This document shows, in pieces, positions 8,080 through 17,002 of a stretch of 64,000 nucleotides of DNA. The stretch is from Nitrospira sp. (GTDB taxonomy: Bacteria > Nitrospirota > Nitrospiria > Nitrospirales > Nitrospiraceae): NCBI GenBank assembly GCA_030653545.1, contig JAURZE010000033.1, positions 1-64,000 of the forward strand, read 5' to 3'. The notes beneath the pieces are model-generated. The model saw nothing but the letters and a program-made list of their open reading frames with translations, ran no database searches and had not been told where the DNA came from. The number at the start of each line of letters is the position of its first letter. Positions within the stretch are counted from its first letter, which is position 1. The translations under genes and the position numbers were made by a program.

Positions 8080-10284
8080 ATGAAAAACGTCCACGTCTGC
8101 TTTGTCTGGCACATGCACCAGCCGTACTACACGGACCCCATTGCGGGGACGGCGAGTATGCCCTGGGTGCGCCTCCATGCGACGAAAGCCTATTTCGATA
8201 TGGCATACCTGCTGGAGAAGTTCCCGGCGGTGAAAGCCACGTTTAACTTCACGCCGTCGTTGTTACTCCAGCTTCAGGAGATCGGCAACGGCACCGTGCG
8301 CGACCTGTTCCTCGAACGCGCTCAACGTCCGGCCGCAGAGTTGACGCCGGAGGAACAGGCCTTCCTCATCCGCCATTTCTTCTCAGCCAACTGGGCCACG
8401 ATGGTGCGTCCGTTCGCCCGCTATCACGAACTGCTGGTCAAACGCGGCACCGAGGTCTCTGGACCGGATCTCGCCAAGGTCGCCCGTCAGTTTTCGACAC
8501 AGGATTTTCTGGACCTGCAGGTCTGGCACAACCTGGCCTGGTTCGGGTATGGGCCGCTCCAGCGCTACCCCCGCCTAGGCGCGCTCCGCAACAAGAACCG
8601 CAATTTCACCGAGGACGACAAACACGAAGTCCTCGCGCTGCAGCGGATCGCGATTCAAGAGATTGTCCCCCTCTACCGTCAACTGCTCGACCGGGGTCAG
8701 ATCGAACTCACCACCACACCGTTTTTTCACCCGATCCTGCCGCTCGTCATCGACACGGATATCAATCGCCGCGCGCGTCCCGACCTGCCCCTGCCCTCCC
8801 GGTTTCGCGCGCCGGAAGATGCGGAGACGCAACTCCAGCGGGCCGTCGACTTTCACCGCAAGACCTTTGGCCAGCCGCCGGTCGGGCTCTGGCCGTCAGA
8901 AGGATCCGTCTGCCCCGAACTGCTCCCGCTGGTCCATCACGCCGGGCTCCGCTGGCTGGCGACCGACGAGGGCGTACTCGCCCGCTCGTTCGAATTGAGC
9001 AATCGACCATGGCATCGACACAGCGACCTCTACCAAGCCTACCGCGCGGGGGAGTCCGGCCGAAACGTAACGATGGTCTTTCGCGATCGCGATATTTCCG
9101 ATGCGTTCGGTTTCGTGTACCACAAAACCAATCCGGACTCCGCCGCCGATGACGTGCTCCGCCGGCTCCGAAACATTATTCACAACGCACCGCAGGAACA
9201 GATTCTCATCCCTATCATTCTCGATGGCGAAAATCCCTGGGAGCATTACCATGACGGCGGGGAACACTTCCTCTCGCGCCTCTACCGGGCCTTCACCGCG
9301 CATGAATTGGACCAGGAACACGCTGTTCATTTGACGGCGTCCACCATGTCGGAAGGCCTTGCCGCAGTCCCGCCCACCCAACACCTCCCCGCACTCCATT
9401 CAGGATCCTGGATCAATCAGGACTATAAAATCTGGATTGGGCATCAGGAAGACAACCGCGGCTGGGACCTCCTCGGCCATACCCGCACCCGTCTTGTGGA
9501 AGTCGCCCCGACCTTGCCGGTGGACCGTGCAGAGGCGGCCTGGCAGGAGCTCTATGCCGCCGAGGGCAGCGACTGGTTCTGGTGGTACGGCGACGATTTC
9601 GACACCGACTATAAGCAGGAGTTCGATCGGCTCTTCCGCACCCACTTGCGCAACGTCTGGCTCTTCATGGGCCTCACTCCTCCCGATCGATTGAACCAGC
9701 CGATCTGTGTCATGACCCAGCAGGCTGCGGCAGATCGCATCACCCAGCCGGTCTCGATCCTCACCCCCACCATCGACGGCCTGGTGACGGACTTTTTCGA
9801 ATGGCGCGGGGCCGGAACTATCACGACGCAACCGCCGCTGGGAGCGATGTGGAAGGCCGAGGGACTATTCACTGCGATCTACTTTGGCTGGAGCCAAGAT
9901 CATCTGCTCTTACGACTCGATCCGGATGACGCCGCGCAGCCCCGGCTCAACGGATTGGGGATGGAGCTCACGCTCCACGGGCCTCAGCACAGCTTCCGTC
10001 TTTCCTGCTCGCTTGCCCCGTCCGGACCGGAGTCCTTCACGCTCTTCCAGCAATGTGAAGGAGAAACCTGGCAGGAGATCGGTCCCTATCGTTCGATTTG
10101 TCGCCGGACCATTTTAGAACTGGCGATCCCGATGAAGGACCTCCAGCTTGATGCGGGACAGGAGGTGCGCCTGAGTCTCGTAATTCTCGAACATGGATTG
10201 GAAGTGGCCCGCTACCCGCATCATACGCCGGCCATCCTGACGGCACCGGGGCCAGAATTTGAAGCGGGACTGTGGCGCGTGTAG
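8080..10284 (+). CDS. Glycoside hydrolase family 57 (alpha-amylase/glucanotransferase type)
   Basis: A 734-aa cytoplasmic enzyme with the GH57 N-terminus VCFVWHMHQPYY. The nucleophile region is LWPSEGSVCPEL, with Glu274 the likely catalytic nucleophile. WFWWYGDD at 499-506 is another hallmark. The remaining C-terminal part (about 560-734) looks like a beta-sandwich domain. GH57 enzymes cut or transfer alpha-1,4 glucans and act on glycogen in bacteria. The galT-like gene 78 bp downstream fits storage or sugar-phosphate metabolism. There is no signal peptide. Amylase, 4-alpha-glucanotransferase and branching activity cannot be distinguished by eye. Confidence 0.88.
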   Translation: MKNVHVCFVWHMHQPYYTDPIAGTASMPWVRLHATKAYFDMAYLLEKFPAVKATFNFTPSLLLQLQEIGNGTVRDLFLERAQRPAAELTPEEQAFLIRHFFSANWATMVRPFARYHELLVKRGTEVSGPDLAKVARQFSTQDFLDLQVWHNLAWFGYGPLQRYPRLGALRNKNRNFTEDDKHEVLALQRIAIQEIVPLYRQLLDRGQIELTTTPFFHPILPLVIDTDINRRARPDLPLPSRFRAPEDAETQLQRAVDFHRKTFGQPPVGLWPSEGSVCPELLPLVHHAGLRWLATDEGVLARSFELSNRPWHRHSDLYQAYRAGESGRNVTMVFRDRDISDAFGFVYHKTNPDSAADDVLRRLRNIIHNAPQEQILIPIILDGENPWEHYHDGGEHFLSRLYRAFTAHELDQEHAVHLTASTMSEGLAAVPPTQHLPALHSGSWINQDYKIWIGHQEDNRGWDLLGHTRTRLVEVAPTLPVDRAEAAWQELYAAEGSDWFWWYGDDFDTDYKQEFDRLFRTHLRNVWLFMGLTPPDRLNQPICVMTQQAAADRITQPVSILTPTIDGLVTDFFEWRGAGTITTQPPLGAMWKAEGLFTAIYFGWSQDHLLLRLDPDDAAQPRLNGLGMELTLHGPQHSFRLSCSLAPSGPESFTLFQQCEGETWQEIGPYRSICRRTILELAIPMKDLQLDAGQEVRLSLVILEHGLEVARYPHHTPAILTAPGPEFEAGLWRV

Positions 10285-10361
10285 ACACCGTTTCAGATGA
10301 TGTGTAGCGAGCACCGTATTCAAGGAGTACGGTTCATGAAAGACGTTTCACGGAGGAGAGC

Positions 10362-11366
10362 ATGCCTGACTTAAGACGTGATCCTATCGTCGGTCGCTGG
10401 GTGATTATTTCAACCGAGCGGAACGGCCGACCGCATGATTTTGCCCAGATGCAACCGGCAAAACCGATCTCCACCGCGATCTGTCCATTTTGCCCTGGTC
10501 AGGAACGACTCACGCCGAAAGAAATCATGGCCTATCGGCCGCAACCCGGTGAACCGAACACGCCGAACTGGACCGTCCGCGTCATCCCGAACAAGTTTCC
10601 CGCCTTGCAGGTCGAAGGCGACATGGGCCGGGAGGGCATCGGGTTATATGACCGGATGAACGGCGTGGGCGCGCATGAAGTCATCATCGAATCGCCCGGC
10701 CACAAGGAAGGCCTCGCCGATCTGCCGACAAAAAAAATAGAGGATGTGCTCTGGGCCTATCGCGACCGTATGATCGATCTCCGAAAAGATCTGCGCTTCC
10801 GCTACATCCTGATCTTCAAAAACCACGGCGCCTCGGCCGGCGCTACGCTGGAACACAGTCACTCCCAACTCATCGCCCTGCCCATCGTTCCGACCAGCGT
10901 GACGGAGGAACTCGACGGCTGCCGTGCCCACTACGAGCAGAAAGAACGCTGTATCTACTGCGACATCCTCCGGCAGGACCTTGCCAGCGGCGATCGGATC
11001 GTGGCGGAGAATCAGGAATTCCTCTGCGTCACACCCTATGCCCCGCGCTTCCCGTTTGAAATGTGGATTCTCCCCAAGCGCCATGCCGCCTATTTCGAAG
11101 AGAGCCAGAAATCGCAGTTCGAATTCTTGGCTCCGATTCTCTCCGAGTCCCTGCGCCGCATGGACAAAGCGCTCGGCCGTCCCTCCTACAACTTCATGCT
11201 CCACAGCTCTCCGCTGCACGAAAAGACCGGCGACTACTACCACTGGCACCTGGAAATCATCCCCAAACTCACCCAGGTCGCTGGCTTCGAATGGGGCACC
11301 GGCTTCTACATCAATCCCGTCGCGCCCGAAGAATCAGCCAAGTTCCTGAGGGAAGCGGAGCTGTAG
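10362..11366 (+). CDS. galT: Galactose-1-phosphate uridylyltransferase family protein
   Basis: A 334-aa GalT-family member of the HIT superfamily. It begins LRRDPIVGRWVIISTERNGRP, typical of the family, and has a CPFCPG zinc motif near residue 44. The active-site triad is H165-S-H167-S-Q169 in LEHSHSQLIALP, with His167 expected to form the uridylyl-enzyme. GalT interconverts UDP-glucose and galactose-1-phosphate. In bacteria lacking the rest of the Leloir pathway such proteins may instead serve as ADP-glucose or glucan-linked nucleotidyltransferases. The CCA transferase start codon follows its stop directly. Confidence 0.88.
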   Translation: MPDLRRDPIVGRWVIISTERNGRPHDFAQMQPAKPISTAICPFCPGQERLTPKEIMAYRPQPGEPNTPNWTVRVIPNKFPALQVEGDMGREGIGLYDRMNGVGAHEVIIESPGHKEGLADLPTKKIEDVLWAYRDRMIDLRKDLRFRYILIFKNHGASAGATLEHSHSQLIALPIVPTSVTEELDGCRAHYEQKERCIYCDILRQDLASGDRIVAENQEFLCVTPYAPRFPFEMWILPKRHAAYFEESQKSQFEFLAPILSESLRRMDKALGRPSYNFMLHSSPLHEKTGDYYHWHLEIIPKLTQVAGFEWGTGFYINPVAPEESAKFLREAEL

Positions 11367-12749
11367 GTGCCCGTTCGCTTCCGCATTGAAAACCCCGCGC
11401 TCGCTCTGCCCCTCCGCCAGATCGAACAATTGGTGCGCCGGGCCGGCGGCCGGCTCTGGCTGGTCGGCGGCTGCGTGCGGGATCTGATCCTCGAACGGCA
11501 ACCGCGCGATCTGGACCTCGAAGTATCCGGTCTTCCTCCCGGCCAGCTGCACAGCATTCTCACCGAACACTTTTCCGTCCAGTTCGTCGGTCGGGCCTTC
11601 GGCGTGTTCAAGCTCGACGGTCTGCCGATCGACGTCTCGCTGCCCATGCGACGCCCTCTGGATGAAGCCACGATCCCCGGGCTGCTCCACCTGGCCGATC
11701 CTGATATGGACATCGACGAAGCCCTTTCACGGCGAGACTTCACCATCAACGCCATGGCCTGGGATCCCGATACACTGGATTTTCATGATCCCTTTCACGG
11801 CCGTGAGGATCTCAAGACCGGTACCTTGCGCCATGTCTCCGAACGATTTTCCGAAGACCCGTTGCGCGTGCTGCGCGGGCTGCAACTGGTTGCGCGCTTC
11901 AACCTGACGGCGGCACCGGAGACGAATGCGCTCTGCCGCTCGCTCACACAAGAGCATCTCCCAAGCGAACGGATCTGGGAGGAGTGGAAAAAATTCCTGC
12001 TCCAGGGGGTTACCCTCTCGAAGGGACTGCAGTGGCTCCACGATTGCGGCTGGCTGCGGTTCTATCCGGAGCTTGCCGCGTTGCCCGGTTGCCCGCAAGA
12101 TCCGGTGTGGCATCCGGAGGGCGATGTCTGGGTTCACACCCTCCACTGCCTTGACTGGTTTGCCAGGGAACGCACCGGCCAGGCGGAGGACGATCTGACG
12201 GTCGGCCTTGGCGTGCTCTGTCACGACTTCGGCAAGCCCGCCACGACGAAGGAAGAGTTCGGGCGCATCACCTCGCGCGGCCATGAACCGGCAGGAGAGG
12301 CCCCGACCAGGCAATTTCTTGGCCGGCTCATCAATCGAACCGGCCTGGCCGACGAGGTTGTGGCTCTTGTGCTGTGTCACCTGCGACCCCGTGCGCTCTA
12401 CGATGGGAAGGCGTCCAACAGTGCGGTGCGCCGCCTCGCCAGACACGTAGGCCGTATTGATCGCCTCGTGCGGGTCGCGCGCGCCGATCATGCCGGCCGG
12501 CCCCCGAAACCCTTCGATGACTTTCCCGCCGGCGAGTGGTTGCTCAAGAAAGCACGCGAATTGGATGTCGAAACACAAGTCCCTACTCCCATCGTGATGG
12601 GCCGCCACCTCCTTGCCATGGGAGTTTCACCGGGGCCGGAGATGGGCAAACACCTTGATGACTGCTACGAAGCCCAGTTGGATGGCTTGTTCACCACACT
12701 CGATGAAGGTCTGGCTTATGCCCGCCGGATGCTCTCCTCTACTTCTTAA
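11367..12749 (+). CDS. cca: CCA-adding tRNA nucleotidyltransferase with HD domain
   Basis: A 460-aa class II nucleotidyltransferase. The head domain has LWLVGGCVRDLILERQPRD followed by DLDLEVSG (the GG and D-x-D catalytic elements). RDFTINAMAWDPDT and RPLRVLRG-like motifs (EDPLRVLRGLQLVARF) are intact. A C-terminal HD phosphohydrolase domain is present (VLCHDFGKP near residue 288). It either adds or repairs the 3' CCA of tRNAs or acts as a poly(A) polymerase. The start is GTG with zero spacing after galT, implying coupled translation. Confidence 0.87.
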   Translation: MPVRFRIENPALALPLRQIEQLVRRAGGRLWLVGGCVRDLILERQPRDLDLEVSGLPPGQLHSILTEHFSVQFVGRAFGVFKLDGLPIDVSLPMRRPLDEATIPGLLHLADPDMDIDEALSRRDFTINAMAWDPDTLDFHDPFHGREDLKTGTLRHVSERFSEDPLRVLRGLQLVARFNLTAAPETNALCRSLTQEHLPSERIWEEWKKFLLQGVTLSKGLQWLHDCGWLRFYPELAALPGCPQDPVWHPEGDVWVHTLHCLDWFARERTGQAEDDLTVGLGVLCHDFGKPATTKEEFGRITSRGHEPAGEAPTRQFLGRLINRTGLADEVVALVLCHLRPRALYDGKASNSAVRRLARHVGRIDRLVRVARADHAGRPPKPFDDFPAGEWLLKKARELDVETQVPTPIVMGRHLLAMGVSPGPEMGKHLDDCYEAQLDGLFTTLDEGLAYARRMLSSTS

Positions 12750-12846
12750 CCCGATACACTCCCTCCACTCGTCACCCGTCACTGATCCCCTGTCTCCTCC
12801 TCCACGCCCCTTGCTCCCTCACGCATCGGCAGCATATGATCGCCTC

Positions 12847-13098
12847 ATGCATATTCAACTGAGCCATCCGTCCAGAACTGTCGAGATCAAAGGCCCCAAG
12901 AAGGCCAAAGATCTTCTGAAGGAACTCAATCTCGTGGTCGAAGCGCACCTCGTCATTCGCGGCGACGAACTCGTGACCGAAGACGAGATGCTGTATGACC
13001 AGGACCAGATCGAAATCCGTCCGGTGATTTCCGGCGGTTCCCCCTTCCCACGTTTCCCTTCACCCTTCACCCCTTATCCCTCACCGGCTTCGGCATGA
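12847..13098 (+). CDS. ttuB: ThiS/MoaD-like (TtuB-type) sulfur-carrier protein with C-terminal tail
   Basis: An 83-aa beta-grasp protein overlapping the ttuA start by four bases (ATGA). In the TtuA/TtuB tRNA 2-thiolation system this small ubiquitin-like carrier delivers sulfur as a C-terminal Gly-Gly thiocarboxylate. The ubiquitin-like core ends RPVISGG at Gly63-Gly64. Instead of stopping there the frame continues for 19 proline-rich residues (65-83). If the protein is functional this tail must be removed, as with eukaryotic ubiquitin precursors, or the carrier works by another route. The tail DNA resembles C/T-rich intergenic sequence, so a lost stop codon is an alternative. Confidence 0.72.
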   Translation: MHIQLSHPSRTVEIKGPKKAKDLLKELNLVVEAHLVIRGDELVTEDEMLYDQDQIEIRPVISGGSPFPRFPSPFTPYPSPASA

Positions 13099-14036
13099 AC
13101 TGCACGAAATGTAAAACCCGCGCGGTGATCGATCTGCCGCGCCACAATGCCGCCTTCTGCAAAGACTGCTTCAACTATTATGTGCATGATCAGGTCGGCA
13201 GGGCCATTAAGTCTGAAAAAATGTTCGGGAAGGATGATCGTATCCTCGTGGCAGTGTCAGGCGGCAAAGACAGCCTGGCGCTCTGGGACGTTCTCCTCAA
13301 GATGGGTTATAAGGCCGACGCACTGTATGTGAACCTCGGCATCGGCGGCTATTCGGAAGTGTCCCATGCCAAAGCAATCAAGTTTTCCGAAACCGTGGCC
13401 GCCCCGCATGGCGCAGTCCTGCACGTCCACACCGTGGAGCAGGAAGCCGGAGCCGGTATCAAGGAACTGGCCATGCTGATTCACCGTCCGACCTGTAGTA
13501 CATGTGGCACCATCAAGCGCTACCAATTCAATCGCGTGGCGCTGGAACATAAATACGATGTGATGGCGACAGGACACAATCTCGACGATGAAGCGGCCCG
13601 CCTGCTGGGCAACGTGCTCCGCTGGCAGGAAGAGTATTTGGATAAGCAGTCCCCCAACCTGCCGGCATCCCTTGACGGGTTCGCCAAGAAGGTGAAACCG
13701 CTCTTCCGCCTATCCGAGCGCGAATTGGCCGCCTACTCGGTCTTGAACCGAATCGACTACATCGTCGAAGAATGCCCGATGGCGAAAGGCGCCAGGACGT
13801 TGCTCTACAAGGAAGTGTTGAATCGGCTCGAAACGGAATCGCCCGGCACCAAGCAAGCTTTCTATTGCGGGTTCCTCGACAAACAGCGCAAGCCGGAAGC
13901 CTCCCCTCAGGCTACAATGGCCGAGAAAGATCAGGCTATGCTGCACCCCTGCTCCGTCTGTCAGCAACCGACCACCGCCGACGTCTGCTCCTACTGCAAG
14001 ATGATGGCACGAGCCAAAGTCCATTCTAATTCATAA
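13095..14036 (+). CDS. ttuA: tRNA 2-thiolation enzyme TtuA/NcsA family (TIGR00269-type)
   Basis: A 313-aa PP-loop ATPase. Zinc-finger cysteines occur at the N-terminus (C3-x2-C6 and C22-x2-C25) and again near the C-terminus (HPCSVC...CSYC). The adenylation P-loop is AVSGGKDSLAL near residue 55. Further catalytic cysteines lie in TCSTCG, and ATGHNLDDEA is typical of the TtuA/TtcA family, which binds a 4Fe-4S cluster. It makes 2-thiouridine at T-loop position 54 or in the wobble base of tRNA. The TtuB-like carrier is encoded directly upstream with overlapping codons. Confidence 0.88.
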   Translation: MNCTKCKTRAVIDLPRHNAAFCKDCFNYYVHDQVGRAIKSEKMFGKDDRILVAVSGGKDSLALWDVLLKMGYKADALYVNLGIGGYSEVSHAKAIKFSETVAAPHGAVLHVHTVEQEAGAGIKELAMLIHRPTCSTCGTIKRYQFNRVALEHKYDVMATGHNLDDEAARLLGNVLRWQEEYLDKQSPNLPASLDGFAKKVKPLFRLSERELAAYSVLNRIDYIVEECPMAKGARTLLYKEVLNRLETESPGTKQAFYCGFLDKQRKPEASPQATMAEKDQAMLHPCSVCQQPTTADVCSYCKMMARAKVHSNS

Positions 14037-14057
14037 GCCCTCCACCACTTATTACTC

Positions 14058-14681
14058 ATGGCCTGCCGTTCTCAGTTGACTCGCATTCTTAGCCTTGTCC
14101 TACTACTGTTCCTGAGTGCGCACCTTCTGCCCTGCTCAGCCGCCGCATCTGATGGGCCAATATCAACCCCCATCGGCACCCAAACCATAGGACTCACGAC
14201 TGGGCCATTCTTTCCCCTGCGTGTTGGGACCAGCCAATCCTCAAAACTTTTCGGGGAAGCCTTCATCCCGTCGTGGATGATGACCCTTACGGAACCGATC
14301 GGCTCAGGCTGGTACCAAGGCCAACTGGCGCTCGGCGCAGAGCTCGTCGTTTTCCATACTCATAGTCCGATTACAGCCTATGGGATCGGACTGACTCCGA
14401 AAATGGCCTATACCTCCACGGCGTTTGGACGGGTGCGCCCCTTCATCGAGGGAGGCGGAGGGCCGGCGTGGACGGACTTGGGAGGGCGAGTCCCAGAACA
14501 ACCAGGACAATTCAATTTTCTGGGATGGGGTGGAGTTGGCTGTGCCTACCAGATGACTCCCGCATGGGCGCTGACCGCCGGCTACCGCGTCATGCACATC
14601 TCTAACGCAGGGACTCGATCGCCCAATTCTGGGCTAAATTTTAGCCTCCCCTATCTTGGCCTCACCTATCAATTATTCTGA
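14058..14681 (+). CDS. pagL: Acyloxyacyl hydrolase, PagL-like lipid A 3-O-deacylase
   Basis: A 207-aa outer-membrane protein. A signal peptide of about 30 residues (LSLVLLLFLSAHLLPCSAAA) precedes a small beta-barrel with alternating hydrophobic strands and a C-terminal Phe (LTYQLF). The PagL active-site motif is visible near the end as MHISNAG followed by PNSGLNF, giving the His-x-Ser pair. PagL removes the 3-O acyl chain of lipid A and moderates envelope recognition and permeability. It starts 21 bp after ttuA but is probably functionally separate. Confidence 0.82.
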   Translation: MACRSQLTRILSLVLLLFLSAHLLPCSAAASDGPISTPIGTQTIGLTTGPFFPLRVGTSQSSKLFGEAFIPSWMMTLTEPIGSGWYQGQLALGAELVVFHTHSPITAYGIGLTPKMAYTSTAFGRVRPFIEGGGGPAWTDLGGRVPEQPGQFNFLGWGGVGCAYQMTPAWALTAGYRVMHISNAGTRSPNSGLNFSLPYLGLTYQLF

Positions 14682-14868
14682 TTCCTCCGCCTTCAGACCA
14701 GCTGACCAAGCCTATACAAAATTGAACACTTGTCACGAATGAATCGTGAGCATTCTGAGGAGCCCCCCCTCTTTTGATGTGTGGTAACTCTTCAGGAATT
14801 ATGATGATATGGACCTGCGTGGCAGAGGCACTTACATCACCCACTGGCACTACAAGGCAGGTCTGGTT

Positions 14869-15999
14869 ATGTTCGAGCGCGTCCTATATGCAGTGAACCT
14901 CGATCCTTCAAGCAAGTATGGATCGCTGGAGGAACAGATCTTCCTTACAAGCCAAGCCATCGCTAAAGAGGGGGGGGTCTTCATCCCTGTTTTTGCCGCA
15001 ACGCTTCCAGAGAAGGAGGAACAGCGATACCGAGTTGCAGGACTGACAGTTACATCGTTGCCACTCGGACGATTTAACATCCCCACTCTTCGCAAGCTGC
15101 TACGCTTGATCGACCGGCATCGCATTGACGTAGTCCATTGGAATCTCTACCACCCCCTCAGCGGATACGCGGCAGTCTTGCGTGTCCTACGACCCAAGTT
15201 GCGGCATTACCTTACCGACCATAACTCCAGACCAACCTCTTTTCGTCCCACCCGTCATGCGCTCTCAAGCGCATGCAAGAAGCTGATGCTTGGAGGCTAC
15301 TCAAAAGTTCTTGCTGTCAGCGACTATGTCTTAGAGGAGTTAGAGCGACAAGCCATTTGGCCTAACCTTGGCAGATATCACCACTTCGTAAATACAGGCC
15401 GCTTCCAGCCTGACAAAACAACACGTTCAACGATACGATGTTCCCAAGGGGTGGAGAAAGTGTTTATAGTCCTGATCGTGGCGCACCTCATTCGGGAGAA
15501 AGGTGTGCATGTTGCTATCCAGGCGCTCAGCGATCTTCCATCCAATGTTGTACTCTGGATTGTCGGAGACGGGCCGGAACGACTGCCCCTTGAACGCATC
15601 GCCGAATCTCTCGGTCTCCGTGAGCGAATCAGGTTCTGCGGCCTGCAAGCTGAAGTGAGTCCATTCATGCAGGCTGCTGACTGTTTCGTTTGCCCCTCCT
15701 TATGGAAAGAGGCGGCAGGCCTTGTTATTCTTGAAGCAATGGCTTGCGGTCTGCCTGTGATCGGAAGTGCTGTCGGAGGCATCCCTGAATTTATTAAACC
15801 TGGCCAAACCGGATCGCTGGTTCCAGCTGGAGATCCCGGGGCTCTTGCAGCCCATATTTTCCGGCTCTATGCATCAGAGTCGGAACGGGAAGGGATGCGA
15901 GTGAATGCCAGAGCCCTGGCAGTCTCACAGTTTTCCCATGAATCACGAGTCTCCGACGCTGTCGCCATTTACAATACAACATGCCTTGAGGTGCAGTGA
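14869..15999 (+). CDS. Glycosyltransferase family 4
   Basis: A GT-B fold glycosyltransferase of about 376 aa from the chosen start. The N-terminal half has the acceptor-side Rossmann fold. The C-terminal half carries VLIVAHLIREKGVHVAIQAL, GDGPERLPLE and the donor-site motif CPSLWKEAAGLVILEAMACGLPVIGS (E-x7-E). I prefer ATG 14869 because it has AGG seven bases upstream and gives the natural start MFERVLYAVN. ATG 14809 would add 20 residues. It probably builds a cell-surface or secreted glycan. It is the first gene of a four-gene group, with its stop overlapping the next start (TGATG). Confidence 0.85.
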   Translation: MFERVLYAVNLDPSSKYGSLEEQIFLTSQAIAKEGGVFIPVFAATLPEKEEQRYRVAGLTVTSLPLGRFNIPTLRKLLRLIDRHRIDVVHWNLYHPLSGYAAVLRVLRPKLRHYLTDHNSRPTSFRPTRHALSSACKKLMLGGYSKVLAVSDYVLEELERQAIWPNLGRYHHFVNTGRFQPDKTTRSTIRCSQGVEKVFIVLIVAHLIREKGVHVAIQALSDLPSNVVLWIVGDGPERLPLERIAESLGLRERIRFCGLQAEVSPFMQAADCFVCPSLWKEAAGLVILEAMACGLPVIGSAVGGIPEFIKPGQTGSLVPAGDPGALAAHIFRLYASESEREGMRVNARALAVSQFSHESRVSDAVAIYNTTCLEVQ

Positions 16000-16895
16000 T
16001 GGCACATGATCTAACGAATCAGCTCGACCGGGAAGGCATTGTGATACTTCCGGAATTTGTCACGGGGCCTCAACTGCGAGGAATGCAACAAGCCTTTGAA
16101 GCTCGTTTGCGAAACATGGCATGGAACGACACCGTAGGGTATGAACGTACCGAGATGTATCGCCACATGGTCCAGGATGTACTTATTCTGGACCAGGGGT
16201 TCCTCGACGCCGGCCTGCACCCACTTGTCCTCCAAGTTCTCAAGGAATATATCGGCCCTCAGTTCCAGCTTGTCGAAGCAAAGGGGTGGTTATCTCTTCC
16301 GACCAAGAAAAACTTTCACGGGTGGCACGGCGATGCCTGGTACGACCAAACCACTGTTTCCACGATTCCGCGAGAAGTCAAACTTGCCATTTACCTGACC
16401 GACGTTCGCTCAGGCGCTTTCACCTACATCAAGGGGAGCCACCGCAAACAACACCCCCGGCTTGTTCAGAGCCATGAAGTCTCACAAGTTCCCAGAGAGC
16501 AGATTATTGAAGTTCCGGGGACTGCGGGGTCGGCTGTCCTGTTTGACACCTCCGGGATTCACCGGCAGGCCACGCCCGTCTTGGAGCCCCGACAAGCGGT
16601 ATTCCTGAATTATCATGACCCCAGTATCCCGCTCCAGCAAGAGGACATTGAATATTATCGGTACCACCCTCTGCTCCTCAATGCGGCTTTTCTGGGAAAC
16701 CTCACACCGGAAACACAACGGGTCTTGGGATTTGGCGACAAGAGAAACTATCAGCACTGCTTCGAACGCCGACGTCGCCATGTATTTTTAGAGGGAATCA
16801 GCCGATCCCTTCTAGAAACCTCCCTGCAGATCAACCAAGCCCTCTATTATCCTCGGAGGGCTCTGGCCAAGGCCCGAAATCTCTTGAGTCACTAG
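15999..16895 (+). CDS. Phytanoyl-CoA dioxygenase (PhyH) family Fe(II)/2-oxoglutarate oxygenase
   Basis: A 298-aa oxygenase with the PhyH jelly-roll pattern. The iron ligands are likely the His and Asp of GWHGDAWY and a distal His in SGIHRQATP, followed by the Arg (EPRQAVF) expected to bind 2-oxoglutarate. ATG 15999 overlaps the GT4 stop and has GAGG seven bases upstream. The enzyme probably hydroxylates a small molecule, lipid or sugar. Translational coupling to a glycosyltransferase suggests a role in modifying a surface glycan or its lipid, but no substrate can be named. Confidence 0.82.
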   Translation: MAHDLTNQLDREGIVILPEFVTGPQLRGMQQAFEARLRNMAWNDTVGYERTEMYRHMVQDVLILDQGFLDAGLHPLVLQVLKEYIGPQFQLVEAKGWLSLPTKKNFHGWHGDAWYDQTTVSTIPREVKLAIYLTDVRSGAFTYIKGSHRKQHPRLVQSHEVSQVPREQIIEVPGTAGSAVLFDTSGIHRQATPVLEPRQAVFLNYHDPSIPLQQEDIEYYRYHPLLLNAAFLGNLTPETQRVLGFGDKRNYQHCFERRRRHVFLEGISRSLLETSLQINQALYYPRRALAKARNLLSH

Positions 16896-17002
16896 TAGGA
16901 CTATCGGTATGGCTCTCCGGCATAGACATCCATATCTCGAACTGCGCTGTCCACTCTATCGAAAAAAGCTCACCCTCCTCCCTGCAGTTTCGAAAGGTCC
17001 TA

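Noticed and set aside
13021-13098. CRISPR-like or simple-repeat tract in the C/T-rich CCCTTCACCC sequence
   Set aside because: There is no regular spacer pattern. It is low-complexity DNA within the ttuB tail.
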